From: CASQEL01 sp036655975
GTDB taxonomy: Bacteria; Desulfobacterota; Desulfovibrionia; Desulfovibrionales; Desulfovibrionaceae
Direction of reading: 5' to 3'
Length of the DNA: 15,032 nt
Assembly (NCBI GenBank): GCA_036655975.1
Contig: JAVVPD010000053.1
Span: 1 to 15,032, forward strand
The position numbers and the translations under genes are program-made. The first letter of the stretch is position 1; each line of letters begins with the position of its first letter. Shown piece by piece: positions 1 to 5,944 of the stretch. The notes under the pieces were generated by a model. It was not told where the DNA came from. It made no database searches and saw only the letters and a program-made list of their open reading frames with translations.

Positions 1-657
1 TTTCGGGCGACGCCCAAGCCAACGATTACGGCCAGCCTTGCCCAAAGTAATGTTTTCATGATGAATGTTCCCAACTTGGCCCACTGTAGCGATACAGGAA
101 GCCAAAACTTTGCGAACTTCACCGGAAGGCAAACGCAACAGCGCGTATTTGCCTTCTTTGGCAACGAGCTGGGCATATGTGCCCGCTGCACGGCAGAGCT
201 GACCGCCCTTACCGGGAGCAAGCTCAATATTGTGGAGTACAGTACCCACGGGGATGCGAGCCATTTGCAGGGCATTACCGGGCTTAATGTCGGCACCTTC
301 TCCAGAAATGATGGCATCGCCTTGTTTAATACCAACGGGGGCAAGAATATAACGCTTTTCCCCATCAGCATAATGCAGCAGCGCAATACGCGCCGTGCGG
401 TTAGGATCATATTCAATATGCGCGACAGTGGCGTCAACGCCCGCTTTGTCACGCTTGAAGTCGATAATACGGTACAGACGCTTAACACCGCCACCGCGAC
501 GACGGCTGGTGATGCGACCATGGTGGTTACGACCGGCCTTCTTGGTCAAGCCCTCGGTCAGGGACTTTTCGGGACGCGACCGGGTGATTTCCTCAAAGTC
601 GGAAACCGTCTGGAAGCGACGTCCTGCCGAGGTCGGTTTTAGCTTACGGACAGCCAT
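1..657 (-). CDS. rplB: 50S ribosomal protein L2 (partial, C-terminus off window)
   Basis: This is the large-subunit protein that binds 23S rRNA near the peptidyl transferase centre and helps join the subunits. The minus-strand reading starts MAVRKLKPTSAGRR. It continues through the L2 blocks RNHHGRITSRRRGGG and YRIIDFKRDK and the SH3-like stretch with ALLRLPSGEVRKV, up to HHENITLGKAGRNRWLGRRP at the window edge. 219 of roughly 275 residues are visible, so the catalytic-centre C-terminal end lies outside. The ATG is 2 nt after the rplW stop and has a GGGAG-type ribosome binding site that lies inside the rplW 3' end, so translation is probably coupled. No frameshift is seen. Identification is certain. 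Confidence 0.98.
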   Translation of the reverse strand, partial: MAVRKLKPTSAGRRFQTVSDFEEITRSRPEKSLTEGLTKKAGRNHHGRITSRRRGGGVKRLYRIIDFKRDKAGVDATVAHIEYDPNRTARIALLHYADGEKRYILAPVGIKQGDAIISGEGADIKPGNALQMARIPVGTVLHNIELAPGKGGQLCRAAGTYAQLVAKEGKYALLRLPSGEVRKVLASCIATVGQVGNIHHENITLGKAGRNRWLGRRPK

Positions 658-659
658 TT

Positions 660-950
660 CTACACTCCCTCGAAGAGCTCAATTTTTTCGCCCTGCACAA
701 GAGTCACATAGGCTTTCTTGTACCCGGCAATGCGGCCAATAACACGCCCTTGCTTCTTGCGGTTGGCAGGAGCTTTGGACACAACGTTGACCGTCTGCAC
801 TTTCACATTGAATGCCTGTTCAACAGCCCGCTTAATTTCAACCTTATTCGCCTTGGGGTGAACATAAAATGTCACCTGGGAGGTGGCTTCCTTAAGGAAG
901 GTGGTTTTTTCAGTCAGCAGGGGTTTAAGAAGAACTTGTGTGTAATCCAT
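660..950 (-). CDS. rplW: 50S ribosomal protein L23
   Basis: L23 binds 23S rRNA domain III beside the polypeptide exit tunnel, where it docks trigger factor and SRP. The 96-residue product has the family hallmarks. The N-terminal LLKPLLTEKTTFL block is followed by FYVHPKANKVEIKRAVEQAFNVKV. After these come the basic loop (NRKKQGRVIGRIAGYKKAYVTL) and an acidic tail, ELFEGV. The length is normal for bacterial L23. It sits 9 nt after rplD and 2 nt before rplB, within the S10 operon. Confidence 0.98.
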   Translation of the reverse strand: MDYTQVLLKPLLTEKTTFLKEATSQVTFYVHPKANKVEIKRAVEQAFNVKVQTVNVVSKAPANRKKQGRVIGRIAGYKKAYVTLVQGEKIELFEGV

Positions 951-959
951 AATAGCCCC

Positions 960-1583
960 CTACTTCTGAAACCGTGTTTGCACGGGTTCCACAGCGTTTT
1001 CCAGAATCACAAGTTGCTTGTGCTTTAGGATGTCATACACGTTCAAACCCTCAGGGGTGGTGAGCGTGATGCCGGGAAGGTTGCGTACAGACAGGGTTAA
1101 GGTCGAATTTTCGTCAGGAGTGACAATCAAGGCCTTGTTCAGACCCAGGGTGTCAGCAACCTTGGCAAAAAGTTTAGTTTTGGCTTCGGGCAAATCAATG
1201 CTCTTCACCACCATCAAGGCTTCACCGGCCAGGCGCGCGGAAAGGGCCATTTTCAGAGCCAAGGCGCGAACCTTCGTGTTTACCTTAAAGCTATAGTCCC
1301 GGGGTTGCGGGCCAAAAGTGACACCGCCGCCACGCCAAATGGGGGAACGATTGGAGCCAGCACGAGCACGGCCCGTGCCTTTTTGCCGCCAAGGTTTAGC
1401 GCCGCCACCAGACACGTTGGTACGAGTCTTGGTTGCATGGGTGCCTGCCCTTTTAGCCGCAAGCTGCGCACGCACCACAAGGTTGAGGATTTCGGGCCTC
1501 ACCTCTATTTCGAACACGTCCGAAGACAGGGTAATGTCCCCGGCTTCTTGTTTGTTCTGGTCGTATACTTTCACAACAGCCAT
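960..1583 (-). CDS. rplD: 50S ribosomal protein L4
   Basis: L4 is an early-assembly 23S rRNA binding protein whose extended loop lines the exit tunnel. The 207-residue product has the internal basic loop (GGGAKPWRQKGTGRARAGSNRSPIWRGGG split around residues 60-88) and the conserved FGPQPRDYSFKVNTKVRALALKMALS segment. An AGAGGAT ribosome binding site precedes the ATG, and the gap to rplC is 11 nt. In E. coli L4 also represses its own operon by acting on a leader of about 170 nt. Whether that applies here is unknown, but the leader upstream of rpsJ in this window is long and structured. Confidence 0.98.
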   Translation of the reverse strand: MAVVKVYDQNKQEAGDITLSSDVFEIEVRPEILNLVVRAQLAAKRAGTHATKTRTNVSGGGAKPWRQKGTGRARAGSNRSPIWRGGGVTFGPQPRDYSFKVNTKVRALALKMALSARLAGEALMVVKSIDLPEAKTKLFAKVADTLGLNKALIVTPDENSTLTLSVRNLPGITLTTPEGLNVYDILKHKQLVILENAVEPVQTRFQK

Positions 1584-1594
1584 TGTGGTATCCT

Positions 1595-2224
1595 CTACTG
1601 CTTGCGAACCATGACCAACCCGTTCTTCGGGCCAGGCACAGAACCTTTCACAAGGATGACGTTGTCTTCAGGGCGCACGTCAACAATTTCAAGACCGAGT
1701 TCGGTCACTGTTTCGTTGCCCCAGTGCCCCGCCATCTTTTTGCCTTTGAACACACGACCGGGGAACGTATTGTTCCCCACAGAACCACCGGAACGGTGAA
1801 CCTTTTCGCAGCCGTGAGTGTCCTTAGAGCCGGCAAAGTTCCAACGGCGCATTACGCCCTGATAGCCCTTACCGACGCTGGTTCCAGTGACCTTGATTTT
1901 ATCGCCAGCGGCGAACAAATCTACAGTCAACTCCTGCCCCACTTCGTGGGTTGCAGGACCTTCAAGGCGCAGTTCACGTACTGTGCGGAAAAGACCTTTA
2001 CCAGCCTTGGCGAAATGACCCGCCATAGGTTTGGTAACGTGTTTTTCCTTAGCCTCGTCAAACGCGATTTGGAGGGCTTCGTAGCCATCCGTCGCCGAGG
2101 TTTTAACCTGTATAACGGGACAAGGACCAGCCTTGATCACCGTAACGGCCACAGCGGAACCATCGCTAGCGAAGATGCGGGTCATGCCCAGCTTGCGACC
2201 CATAATTCCCATTTTCTCAGCCAT
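1595..2224 (-). CDS. rplC: 50S ribosomal protein L3
   Basis: L3 is an early-assembly protein that reaches into the peptidyl transferase centre. The 209-residue product starts with the typical GIMGRKLGMTRIFA and carries the central loop TSVGKGYQGVMRRWNFAG and the FPGRVFKGKKMAGHWGNETVT block. It ends in the conserved LLVKGxVPGxxN-like segment (ILVKGSVPGPKNGLVMV). The start MAEKMGIMG is chosen because of a GAGAGG ribosome binding site about 6 nt upstream and a 12-nt gap to rpsJ. Length and sequence are ordinary. Confidence 0.98.
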   Translation of the reverse strand: MAEKMGIMGRKLGMTRIFASDGSAVAVTVIKAGPCPVIQVKTSATDGYEALQIAFDEAKEKHVTKPMAGHFAKAGKGLFRTVRELRLEGPATHEVGQELTVDLFAAGDKIKVTGTSVGKGYQGVMRRWNFAGSKDTHGCEKVHRSGGSVGNNTFPGRVFKGKKMAGHWGNETVTELGLEIVDVRPEDNVILVKGSVPGPKNGLVMVRKQ

Positions 2225-2236
2225 GATTGCCTCTCA

Positions 2237-2554
2237 CTAGAGCTTGATTTCCACGTCCACGCCTGCGGGAAGCGAAAGCTTTCCGAGTGCGTCAACGGTT
2301 TGCTGCGTGGGTTCAAGTATGTCCATAAGCCGCTTGTGTATACGCATTTCGAACTGCTCGCGGGATTTTTTATCCACGTGTACAGAGCGGTTCACGGTAT
2401 ATTTGTGTATGTTGGTGGGCAGGGGGATTGGTCCTGCTACGCCAGCACCCGTGTTGCGCGCTGTGTCTACGATTTCCGCTACTGCCTTATCAAGGATGCG
2501 GTAATCATAGGCTTTGAGCTTGATGCGAATGCGATCGCTGCTAACTGTCGTCAT
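2237..2554 (-). CDS. rpsJ: 30S ribosomal protein S10 (NusE)
   Basis: S10 is a 30S head protein that also serves as the antitermination factor NusE. The 105-residue product includes RIRIKLKAYDYRILDKA, the loop GPIPLPTNIHKYTVNRS and HVDKKSREQFEMRIHKRLMDI, all standard S10 blocks. The chosen start MTTVSSDRIRI is preceded on the minus strand by GGAGTAGG, which supplies the Shine-Dalgarno sequence. It is the first gene of the operon. There is no tuf or fusA before it, only a long untranslated region with a strong promoter. Confidence 0.98.
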   Translation of the reverse strand: MTTVSSDRIRIKLKAYDYRILDKAVAEIVDTARNTGAGVAGPIPLPTNIHKYTVNRSVHVDKKSREQFEMRIHKRLMDILEPTQQTVDALGKLSLPAGVDVEIKL

Positions 2555-2645
2555 TGTTGCCTACTCCGTTTTGCAAACCATCCTGAATGCGTGTTGGGTT
2601 CGATTCAGGTTCCTTAGCAAATTTCGTCAATGGAGATTGACCTTT

Positions 2646-2666
2646 GTGAAACCAAAATGGTTTCAC
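2646..2666 (-). other. Perfect 8-bp hairpin about 90 nt upstream of rpsJ
   Basis: GTGAAACC (2646-2653) and GGTTTCAC (2659-2666) are exact complements with a 5-nt A/T loop. It lacks a following U-run on the minus strand, so it is not a canonical terminator. Its closeness to the rpsJ start makes it a candidate regulatory stem. A second inverted repeat, CCTGAAT/ATTCAGG (2582-2588/2603-2609), lies between it and the ribosome binding site. Confidence 0.45.
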
Positions 2667-2761
2667 CTCACCTTAGCATTGGCGGCGGGGCAAACGAACA
2701 GGGGGGCGCTTAAACAGCGCATAATCAACGTACGGGAGGTATTTAGGGATGTCGGCGCCAA

Positions 2762-2813
2762 GCTGACGCGGGCATACAAGACCATCACAGACGTGATTTC
2801 CCCATGCGTCAGC
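2762..2813 (-). other. Long-stem hairpin domain in the S10 leader
   Basis: GCTGACGC at 2762-2769 is fully complementary to GCGTCAGC at 2806-2813. Inside, GGG at 2770-2772 can pair with CCC near 2800-2803, and ATCAC (2784-2788) pairs with GTGAT (2793-2797) around a 4-nt loop. Such nested pairing over 52 nt is unlikely by chance. No T-run follows it, so it is not a simple terminator. Confidence 0.55.
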
Positions 2814-2817
2814 CCAG

Positions 2818-2845
2818 CCTTGTTATTACTTGTGTAATAACAGGA
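2818..2845 (-). other. AT-rich perfect hairpin in the S10 leader
   Basis: GTTATTAC (2822-2829) and GTAATAAC (2834-2841) form a perfect 8-bp inverted repeat with a 4-nt loop, extendable by further pairs at 2819-2821 and 2842-2844. It has no T-run on either side. It could be an RNA hairpin or a DNA operator for a dimeric regulator; I favour RNA because it lies inside the transcribed leader. Confidence 0.45.
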
Positions 2846-2989
2846 TGGTACCCGCAGGGTCACCAAAATTGAAGACCTATAGTCTTCGTTTACCTTACAG
2901 CCCCGGGTCACCATGCGGTGAGGATTCCATGTATGGGCTGGAACGGCGCGACATTGTTCCGGCATTTGGTAACGCCTGCAAATGTCAAT

Positions 2990-3023
2990 TTCGAGTATCT
3001 TCCCGCCGAAGCGAGGGCTCGAA
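2990..3023 (-). other. UUCG-capped two-part stem in the S10 leader
   Basis: The outer stem is perfect (CTCGAA 3018-3023 with TTCGAG 2990-2995). It encloses an inner stem closed by a C(UUCG)G tetraloop in the minus-strand sense (CGCTTCGGCG, around 3004-3013). The stable tetraloop exists only on the minus strand, which supports the minus strand as the transcribed one. Confidence 0.55.
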
Positions 3024-3094
3024 CACAGCAGAACAGACTCAATCTGTTCTTCCCTGCCGTCCAGGGATATTCCCGATTACTCGGGCACGGGAAA

Positions 3095-3142
3095 GTATTA
3101 GCGCTACTTGCGGTGAAGGTCAAGCCTTTTTGCAGATTTTTT
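3095..3142 (-). promoter_or_regulatory. Strong sigma70-type promoter for the S10 operon with UP-like A-tracts
   Basis: On the minus strand the -35 box TTGACC lies at 3118-3123 and the -10 box TAATAC at 3095-3100, with an exact 17-nt spacer. Just upstream of the -35 box are A-tracts of 5 (3127-3131) and 6 (3137-3142), phased like an UP element. The predicted start is near 3088. This is the best promoter match in the window, as expected for a highly expressed ribosomal protein operon. It lies immediately downstream of a same-strand terminator, which insulates it. Confidence 0.75.
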
Positions 3143-3152
3143 ATCCTGCCTG

Positions 3153-3185
3153 TAAAAATAAAGAGCCTCCGGGTGAAGGCTCTTT
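3153..3185 (-). terminator. Intrinsic terminator facing the S10 promoter
   Basis: A perfect 9-bp stem (AAAGAGCCT 3160-3168 with AGGCTCTTT 3177-3185, 8-nt loop) is followed on the minus strand by TTTATTTTT down to 3154. The U-run is on the minus side only, so it stops transcription running right to left. No minus-strand gene is visible immediately upstream, so it either ends a small unannotated transcript from 3190-3340 or shields the S10 promoter. Confidence 0.75.
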
Positions 3186-3195
3186 GTGGATGAAA

Positions 3196-3211
3196 TATGC
3201 TTTAGGGCATA
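3196..3211. repeat. Small inverted repeat in the gap before the glycosyltransferase
   Basis: TATGC (3196-3200) and GCATA (3207-3211) form a perfect 5-bp repeat with a 6-nt loop. Apart from this and the promoter at 3275-3303, I see nothing in 3186-3347. Confidence 0.3.
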
Positions 3212-3274
3212 GGTAAAAAGCTTTGTAGAGCAGTACCGGACATGAAAATTTTTCCTTCGCACGGTAAAATAGGC

Positions 3275-3303
3275 TTGTCGCCGCCACAACCTTGCCCTAG
3301 GAT
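3275..3303 (+). promoter_or_regulatory. Promoter of the glycosyltransferase gene
   Basis: TTGTCG at 3275-3280 and TAGGAT at 3298-3303 are separated by exactly 17 nt. The start would fall near 3310, giving a leader of about 38 nt with a clean AAGGA ribosome binding site at 3337-3341. Confidence 0.55.
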
Positions 3304-3347
3304 ACTGCGACACCGCCGCGCTTCCCGACGTAGCAAAAGGATTTTTC

Positions 3348-4994
3348 ATGAACGATACATTTTTCGGTTCATTACATCCCTATTATGAAAAAGGCCATAT
3401 TAACGGGCGTACTATGGCTAATGCGGGTTTCATGACGGCGCTTCTACGGCGTGATCCTTTTGCCGAATACCATTTTTTTGTTGCCCAACCTGATTCCCTT
3501 GCCACGCTGCTCAAAACGCCCCCTCTGGCGGCACTGCCCGCAGTACAGCGGGGGGCCGTGCGTACCTTTCAACGCACCGCCCTGCCCCAATCCTTACGCC
3601 ACAATCCGTATGCGGTGTTCCACTTTTCCGATCCGGTGAGTGAATACAGCGCCCTGTGCCAAGCCCGTAACGCGTGGGCTCCCCAAATTTTCCCCATTAC
3701 GGCGGTGAATCACAGCATCAGTTATACTCACTACAATAGCGCTTTTTTACAACATATCTGGTCTGGGGTAAGCCCCCGCGATGCCATTGGCTGTAATTCC
3801 TCGGCAGCAAAACTGGTTATAGAAAAATATTTTCGCCTCTTGCAGTGTAATTATGCCAGCCCCGCCTGTCAGCGTGTCCCCCTGCTGCGGGTTATCCCTA
3901 TGGGGGTGGAACCCCCCGCCCTGCTGCCGGACAATCCCCAAGGTGCGGCCCCCCGCGCCAGTATGCGTAAAAAACTGGAAGCCAGCACCGGCAGTATCCT
4001 GTGTTTAGTATTCGGGCGCATCTCCCTGACAGATAAGCTTGATCCCACCCCGCTGATGCTGGCCCTGCGCCGAGCACGTCAGGACTGCCCCACGCTGGAC
4101 ATACGCCTGATTATGGCGGGATTCGCCCGCCTAGGCGACAATACCGCCGAATACCTGCGCGCCGTAGCCAAAATACTGGATATCCCCTTCTGTCTGCTGC
4201 CCAATCCCACGGACGAAGAAAAAAATGCGCTCTTTGCCGCAGCCGATATCTTCGTCTCCCCCTCAGATAATGTGCAGGAAACCTTCGGGCTGTCGCTGCT
4301 AGAAGCGGGGGCAGCGCACCTGCCCACCATCGCCTCCGACTGGGACGGCTACCGAGACATTATCATCCCCCAACGCACGGGCTTACTGGTTCCCACCATG
4401 GCCCCCGCCGACACCCCAGAATTAGACCTGCTCAGTCCCTTATTATTTGACAATCAGCACCATGTATTACGGAGCCAGCAAAGCGCCGTGTCCGTGCCCG
4501 AACTTGCCGCCGCCCTCTGCCTTTTGGCTGCAGACGCGCCGCTGCGTGAGCGCATGGGGCAACAGGCCCACGCGCATGTGCTGGAACACTTCACCTGGGA
4601 TGCGGTGGTCAGCCGCTGGCTCAACTTGTGGCAGGAATTGCGCGACACGCCCCTCAGCCCCGCCGCGCACGAGCAGCTGCGGCACACGCGCCACCCCACC
4701 CATTTGCCCACAGGCGCTCTGTTTGCCCCCTACGCCAGCCACAGCCTGTGCCCCGACACCCGCGTGCGCTGCACGGCCTTGGGCGAGACGCTCCGCAGGG
4801 GGTCTATCCCCTTCCAAGCCTTTACCACCTTTGACAATATGCCCTCACCCGAAGAAATAATGCCGCTGCTGGTCTGGGCCCGCGCGGGAACCAGCCTTGC
4901 ACAGCTCCACAGCAGATCTCCCAATATGCCCCCTGAAAAACTCAATTATTATATCCTCTGGGCGCTCAAGCATGATCTTCTGGAGCAGGAATAG
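3348..4994 (+). CDS. GT4-type glycosyltransferase with C-terminal extension
   Basis: This is a predicted cytoplasmic retaining glycosyltransferase (GT-B fold, GT4 family) that transfers a sugar from a nucleotide-sugar donor. Acceptor and pathway are unknown. The 548-residue product has an N-terminal half opening with GSLHPYYEKGHINGRTMANAG. A hinge VIPMGVEP lies at 182-188, and a donor-binding half starts at VFGRISLTDK (221-230). It includes FVSPSDNVQETFGLSLLEAG (302-321), which holds the EX7E pair E311/E319. The canonical domain ends near 430. About 115 further residues are not typical of GT4 and end in a helical stretch (ILWALKHDLLEQE). The start is fixed by AAGGA 6 nt upstream. It stands alone, with its own promoter and 107 bp before nfnA. 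It could act in polysaccharide or glycan synthesis, but no sugar-biosynthesis neighbours are present. Confidence 0.85.
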   Translation: MNDTFFGSLHPYYEKGHINGRTMANAGFMTALLRRDPFAEYHFFVAQPDSLATLLKTPPLAALPAVQRGAVRTFQRTALPQSLRHNPYAVFHFSDPVSEYSALCQARNAWAPQIFPITAVNHSISYTHYNSAFLQHIWSGVSPRDAIGCNSSAAKLVIEKYFRLLQCNYASPACQRVPLLRVIPMGVEPPALLPDNPQGAAPRASMRKKLEASTGSILCLVFGRISLTDKLDPTPLMLALRRARQDCPTLDIRLIMAGFARLGDNTAEYLRAVAKILDIPFCLLPNPTDEEKNALFAAADIFVSPSDNVQETFGLSLLEAGAAHLPTIASDWDGYRDIIIPQRTGLLVPTMAPADTPELDLLSPLLFDNQHHVLRSQQSAVSVPELAAALCLLAADAPLRERMGQQAHAHVLEHFTWDAVVSRWLNLWQELRDTPLSPAAHEQLRHTRHPTHLPTGALFAPYASHSLCPDTRVRCTALGETLRRGSIPFQAFTTFDNMPSPEEIMPLLVWARAGTSLAQLHSRSPNMPPEKLNYYILWALKHDLLEQE

Positions 4995-5034
4995 GGCGGG
5001 AAAGCGTAAAAAAGCGTAGCCCACTGGGGCAGGA

Positions 5035-5066
5035 TTGCCAGTCTGGCAAAGCTCAGGTATGCTGAG
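5035..5066 (+). promoter_or_regulatory. nfnAB promoter overlapped by two inverted repeats
   Basis: The -35 box TTGCCA (5035-5040) and the -10 box TATGCT (5058-5063) are spaced 17 nt apart, with a start near 5070 and a leader of about 32 nt. The -35 box is the left arm of a perfect palindrome TTGCCA-GTC-TGGCAA (5035-5049). The -10 box lies within CTCAG-GTATG-CTGAG (5052-5066). An operator here would be placed to block RNA polymerase. No strong U-tailed terminator for the preceding gene is seen. Confidence 0.6.
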
Positions 5067-5101
5067 TTAATACACCAATATATCCGTGAGGAGTCTATAC
5101 C

Positions 5102-5944
5102 ATGCCAACAACTATTGTGCACAAGGAGCGCCTGATCCCGGGCAAAACCAGTAAATTGGTTGTTCACGCTCCACAAGTAGCCCAAAAAGCCCACCCGGGA
5201 CATTTTGTCATGCTGCGGCTTTCCCCCAAGGGCGAACGTATCCCCCTGACCATTGCGGATGCCGACCCGAGTAAGGGCACCGTCACCATCGTCTATCTGG
5301 TCATGGGAAAAACCACCGCCGAGCTTGAAAGCCTGAATGAAGGTGATACCATACTGGATTTTTGCGGGCCATTGGGCCGGCCTACGCACATTGAAAAAAG
5401 CGGTACTGTCATTTGCGTAGGAGGGGGCACCGGCGTTGCCGCCATGCACCATATCGCCAAAGGGCATCACCGTGTGGGCAATCGGGTGGTCGGTATCATC
5501 GGCGCACGCAGTAAGGATTTATTACTCTTTGAACACGAATTGAAATCCTTTGCCGACGAATTGCTGATCTCTACCGACGACGGCAGCTATGGGCACAAAG
5601 GCTTTGTGACCGAATTACTCCGCACCCGCTTGGAAAAAGACCCCTCTGTTGTTGAAGTCGTCGCTGTAGGCCCCGTCCCCATGATGGCCGCCGTCGCCGC
5701 CACAACCAAGCCCTTTAACGTAAAAACTACCGTCAGCCTCAATTCCATTATGGTGGACGGTATCGGCATGTGTGGCGCTTGCCGCGTTACCGTGGGCGGC
5801 AAAACCCTGTTTGCCTGCGTGGACGGCCCCGAATTTGACGGACAACTCGTAGATTTTGCCGAATTGCGTCGCCGTTTGAATGCCTATCAAGGCCTTGAAA
5901 AATCCTCTCTCGATCAGTACAGGTGCTCTTGTCATGGAAACTAA
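5102..5944 (+). CDS. nfnA: NfnA: FAD/[2Fe-2S] small subunit of NADH-dependent ferredoxin:NADP+ oxidoreductase
   Basis: This is the small subunit of the cytoplasmic flavin-based electron-bifurcating enzyme that couples NADPH, NAD+ and ferredoxin; it is also annotated as sulfide dehydrogenase subunit beta (SudB). The 280-residue product has an FNR-like FAD domain (HFVML at 34-38, RIPLTI at 46-51) and an NAD-binding domain with CVGGGTGVA (105-113). The C-terminal [2Fe-2S] segment VDGIGMCGACRV (218-229) with FACVDGPEFDG (237-247) supplies C224, C227 and C239, and D219 is placed as the fourth ligand known in Nfn enzymes. The ATG has GAGGAG 8 nt upstream. It overlaps nfnB by 11 nt, so translation is coupled. 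Length is typical. A pyrD electron-transfer subunit is a relative, but the nfnB partner argues against that. Confidence 0.92.
   Translation: MPTTIVHKERLIPGKTSKLVVHAPQVAQKAHPGHFVMLRLSPKGERIPLTIADADPSKGTVTIVYLVMGKTTAELESLNEGDTILDFCGPLGRPTHIEKSGTVICVGGGTGVAAMHHIAKGHHRVGNRVVGIIGARSKDLLLFEHELKSFADELLISTDDGSYGHKGFVTELLRTRLEKDPSVVEVVAVGPVPMMAAVAATTKPFNVKTTVSLNSIMVDGIGMCGACRVTVGGKTLFACVDGPEFDGQLVDFAELRRRLNAYQGLEKSSLDQYRCSCHGN

Larger units (their letters stand above)
2555..3088 (-). promoter_or_regulatory. Long structured leader region upstream of rpsJ (possible ncRNA)
   Basis: This stretch of about 530 nt has no convincing ORF on either strand. From the promoter at 3095-3123, transcription would start near 3088 and run into rpsJ. 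On that strand I see a chain of inverted repeats (pairs given in plus coordinates): 3072-3076/3081-3085, 3051-3056/3062-3067, 3030-3037/3043-3050, 2990-2995/3018-3023, 2950-2955/2981-2986, 2925-2929/2939-2943, 2908-2912/2917-2921, 2871-2876/2882-2887, 2846-2853/2857-2865 (one bulge), 2820-2829/2834-2843, 2762-2769/2806-2813, 2706-2710/2716-2720, 2646-2653/2659-2666 and 2582-2588/2603-2609. The density suggests a folded RNA: either an autoregulatory leader or an independent RNA cotranscribed with the operon. I recognise no known family (not tmRNA, RNase P, SRP or 6S by their signature motifs). Confidence 0.6.

Noticed and set aside
58..642. Plus-strand ORF of 194 codons opposite rplB
   Set aside because: The opposite strand encodes an unmistakable L2; this is a shadow.
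2596..2610. GGGTTCGATTC, like a tRNA or tmRNA T-arm
   Set aside because: The flanking bases do not form the 5-bp T-stem and no acceptor or D-arm is present. The motif is the loop side of a CCTGAAT/ATTCAGG hairpin.
1583..2617. Long plus-strand ORF (344 codons) antisense to rplC and rpsJ
   Set aside because: It lies opposite two certain ribosomal protein genes, has no ribosome binding site and its protein looks like random antisense translation.
2663..2965. Minus-strand ORF of 100 codons in the leader, containing VNEDY, which recalls a tmRNA tag
   Set aside because: The frame does not end in an LAA-type tag, no tRNA-like 5' or 3' ends of tmRNA are present, and the protein has low plausibility.
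2960..2986. GGTAACGCCTG, which resembles part of RNase P RNA
   Set aside because: The universally conserved RNase P segments (GGAAAGTCC and ACAGAA regions) are absent on both strands.
3104..3349. Minus-strand ORF of 81 codons ahead of the terminator
   Set aside because: It runs through the terminator and the glycosyltransferase promoter, lacks a ribosome binding site, and its sequence is not protein-like.
4447..4860. Overlapping ORFs on both strands inside the glycosyltransferase extension
   Set aside because: High GC content here creates long open frames; the glycosyltransferase frame is continuous and others are Pro/Arg/Cys-rich shadows.
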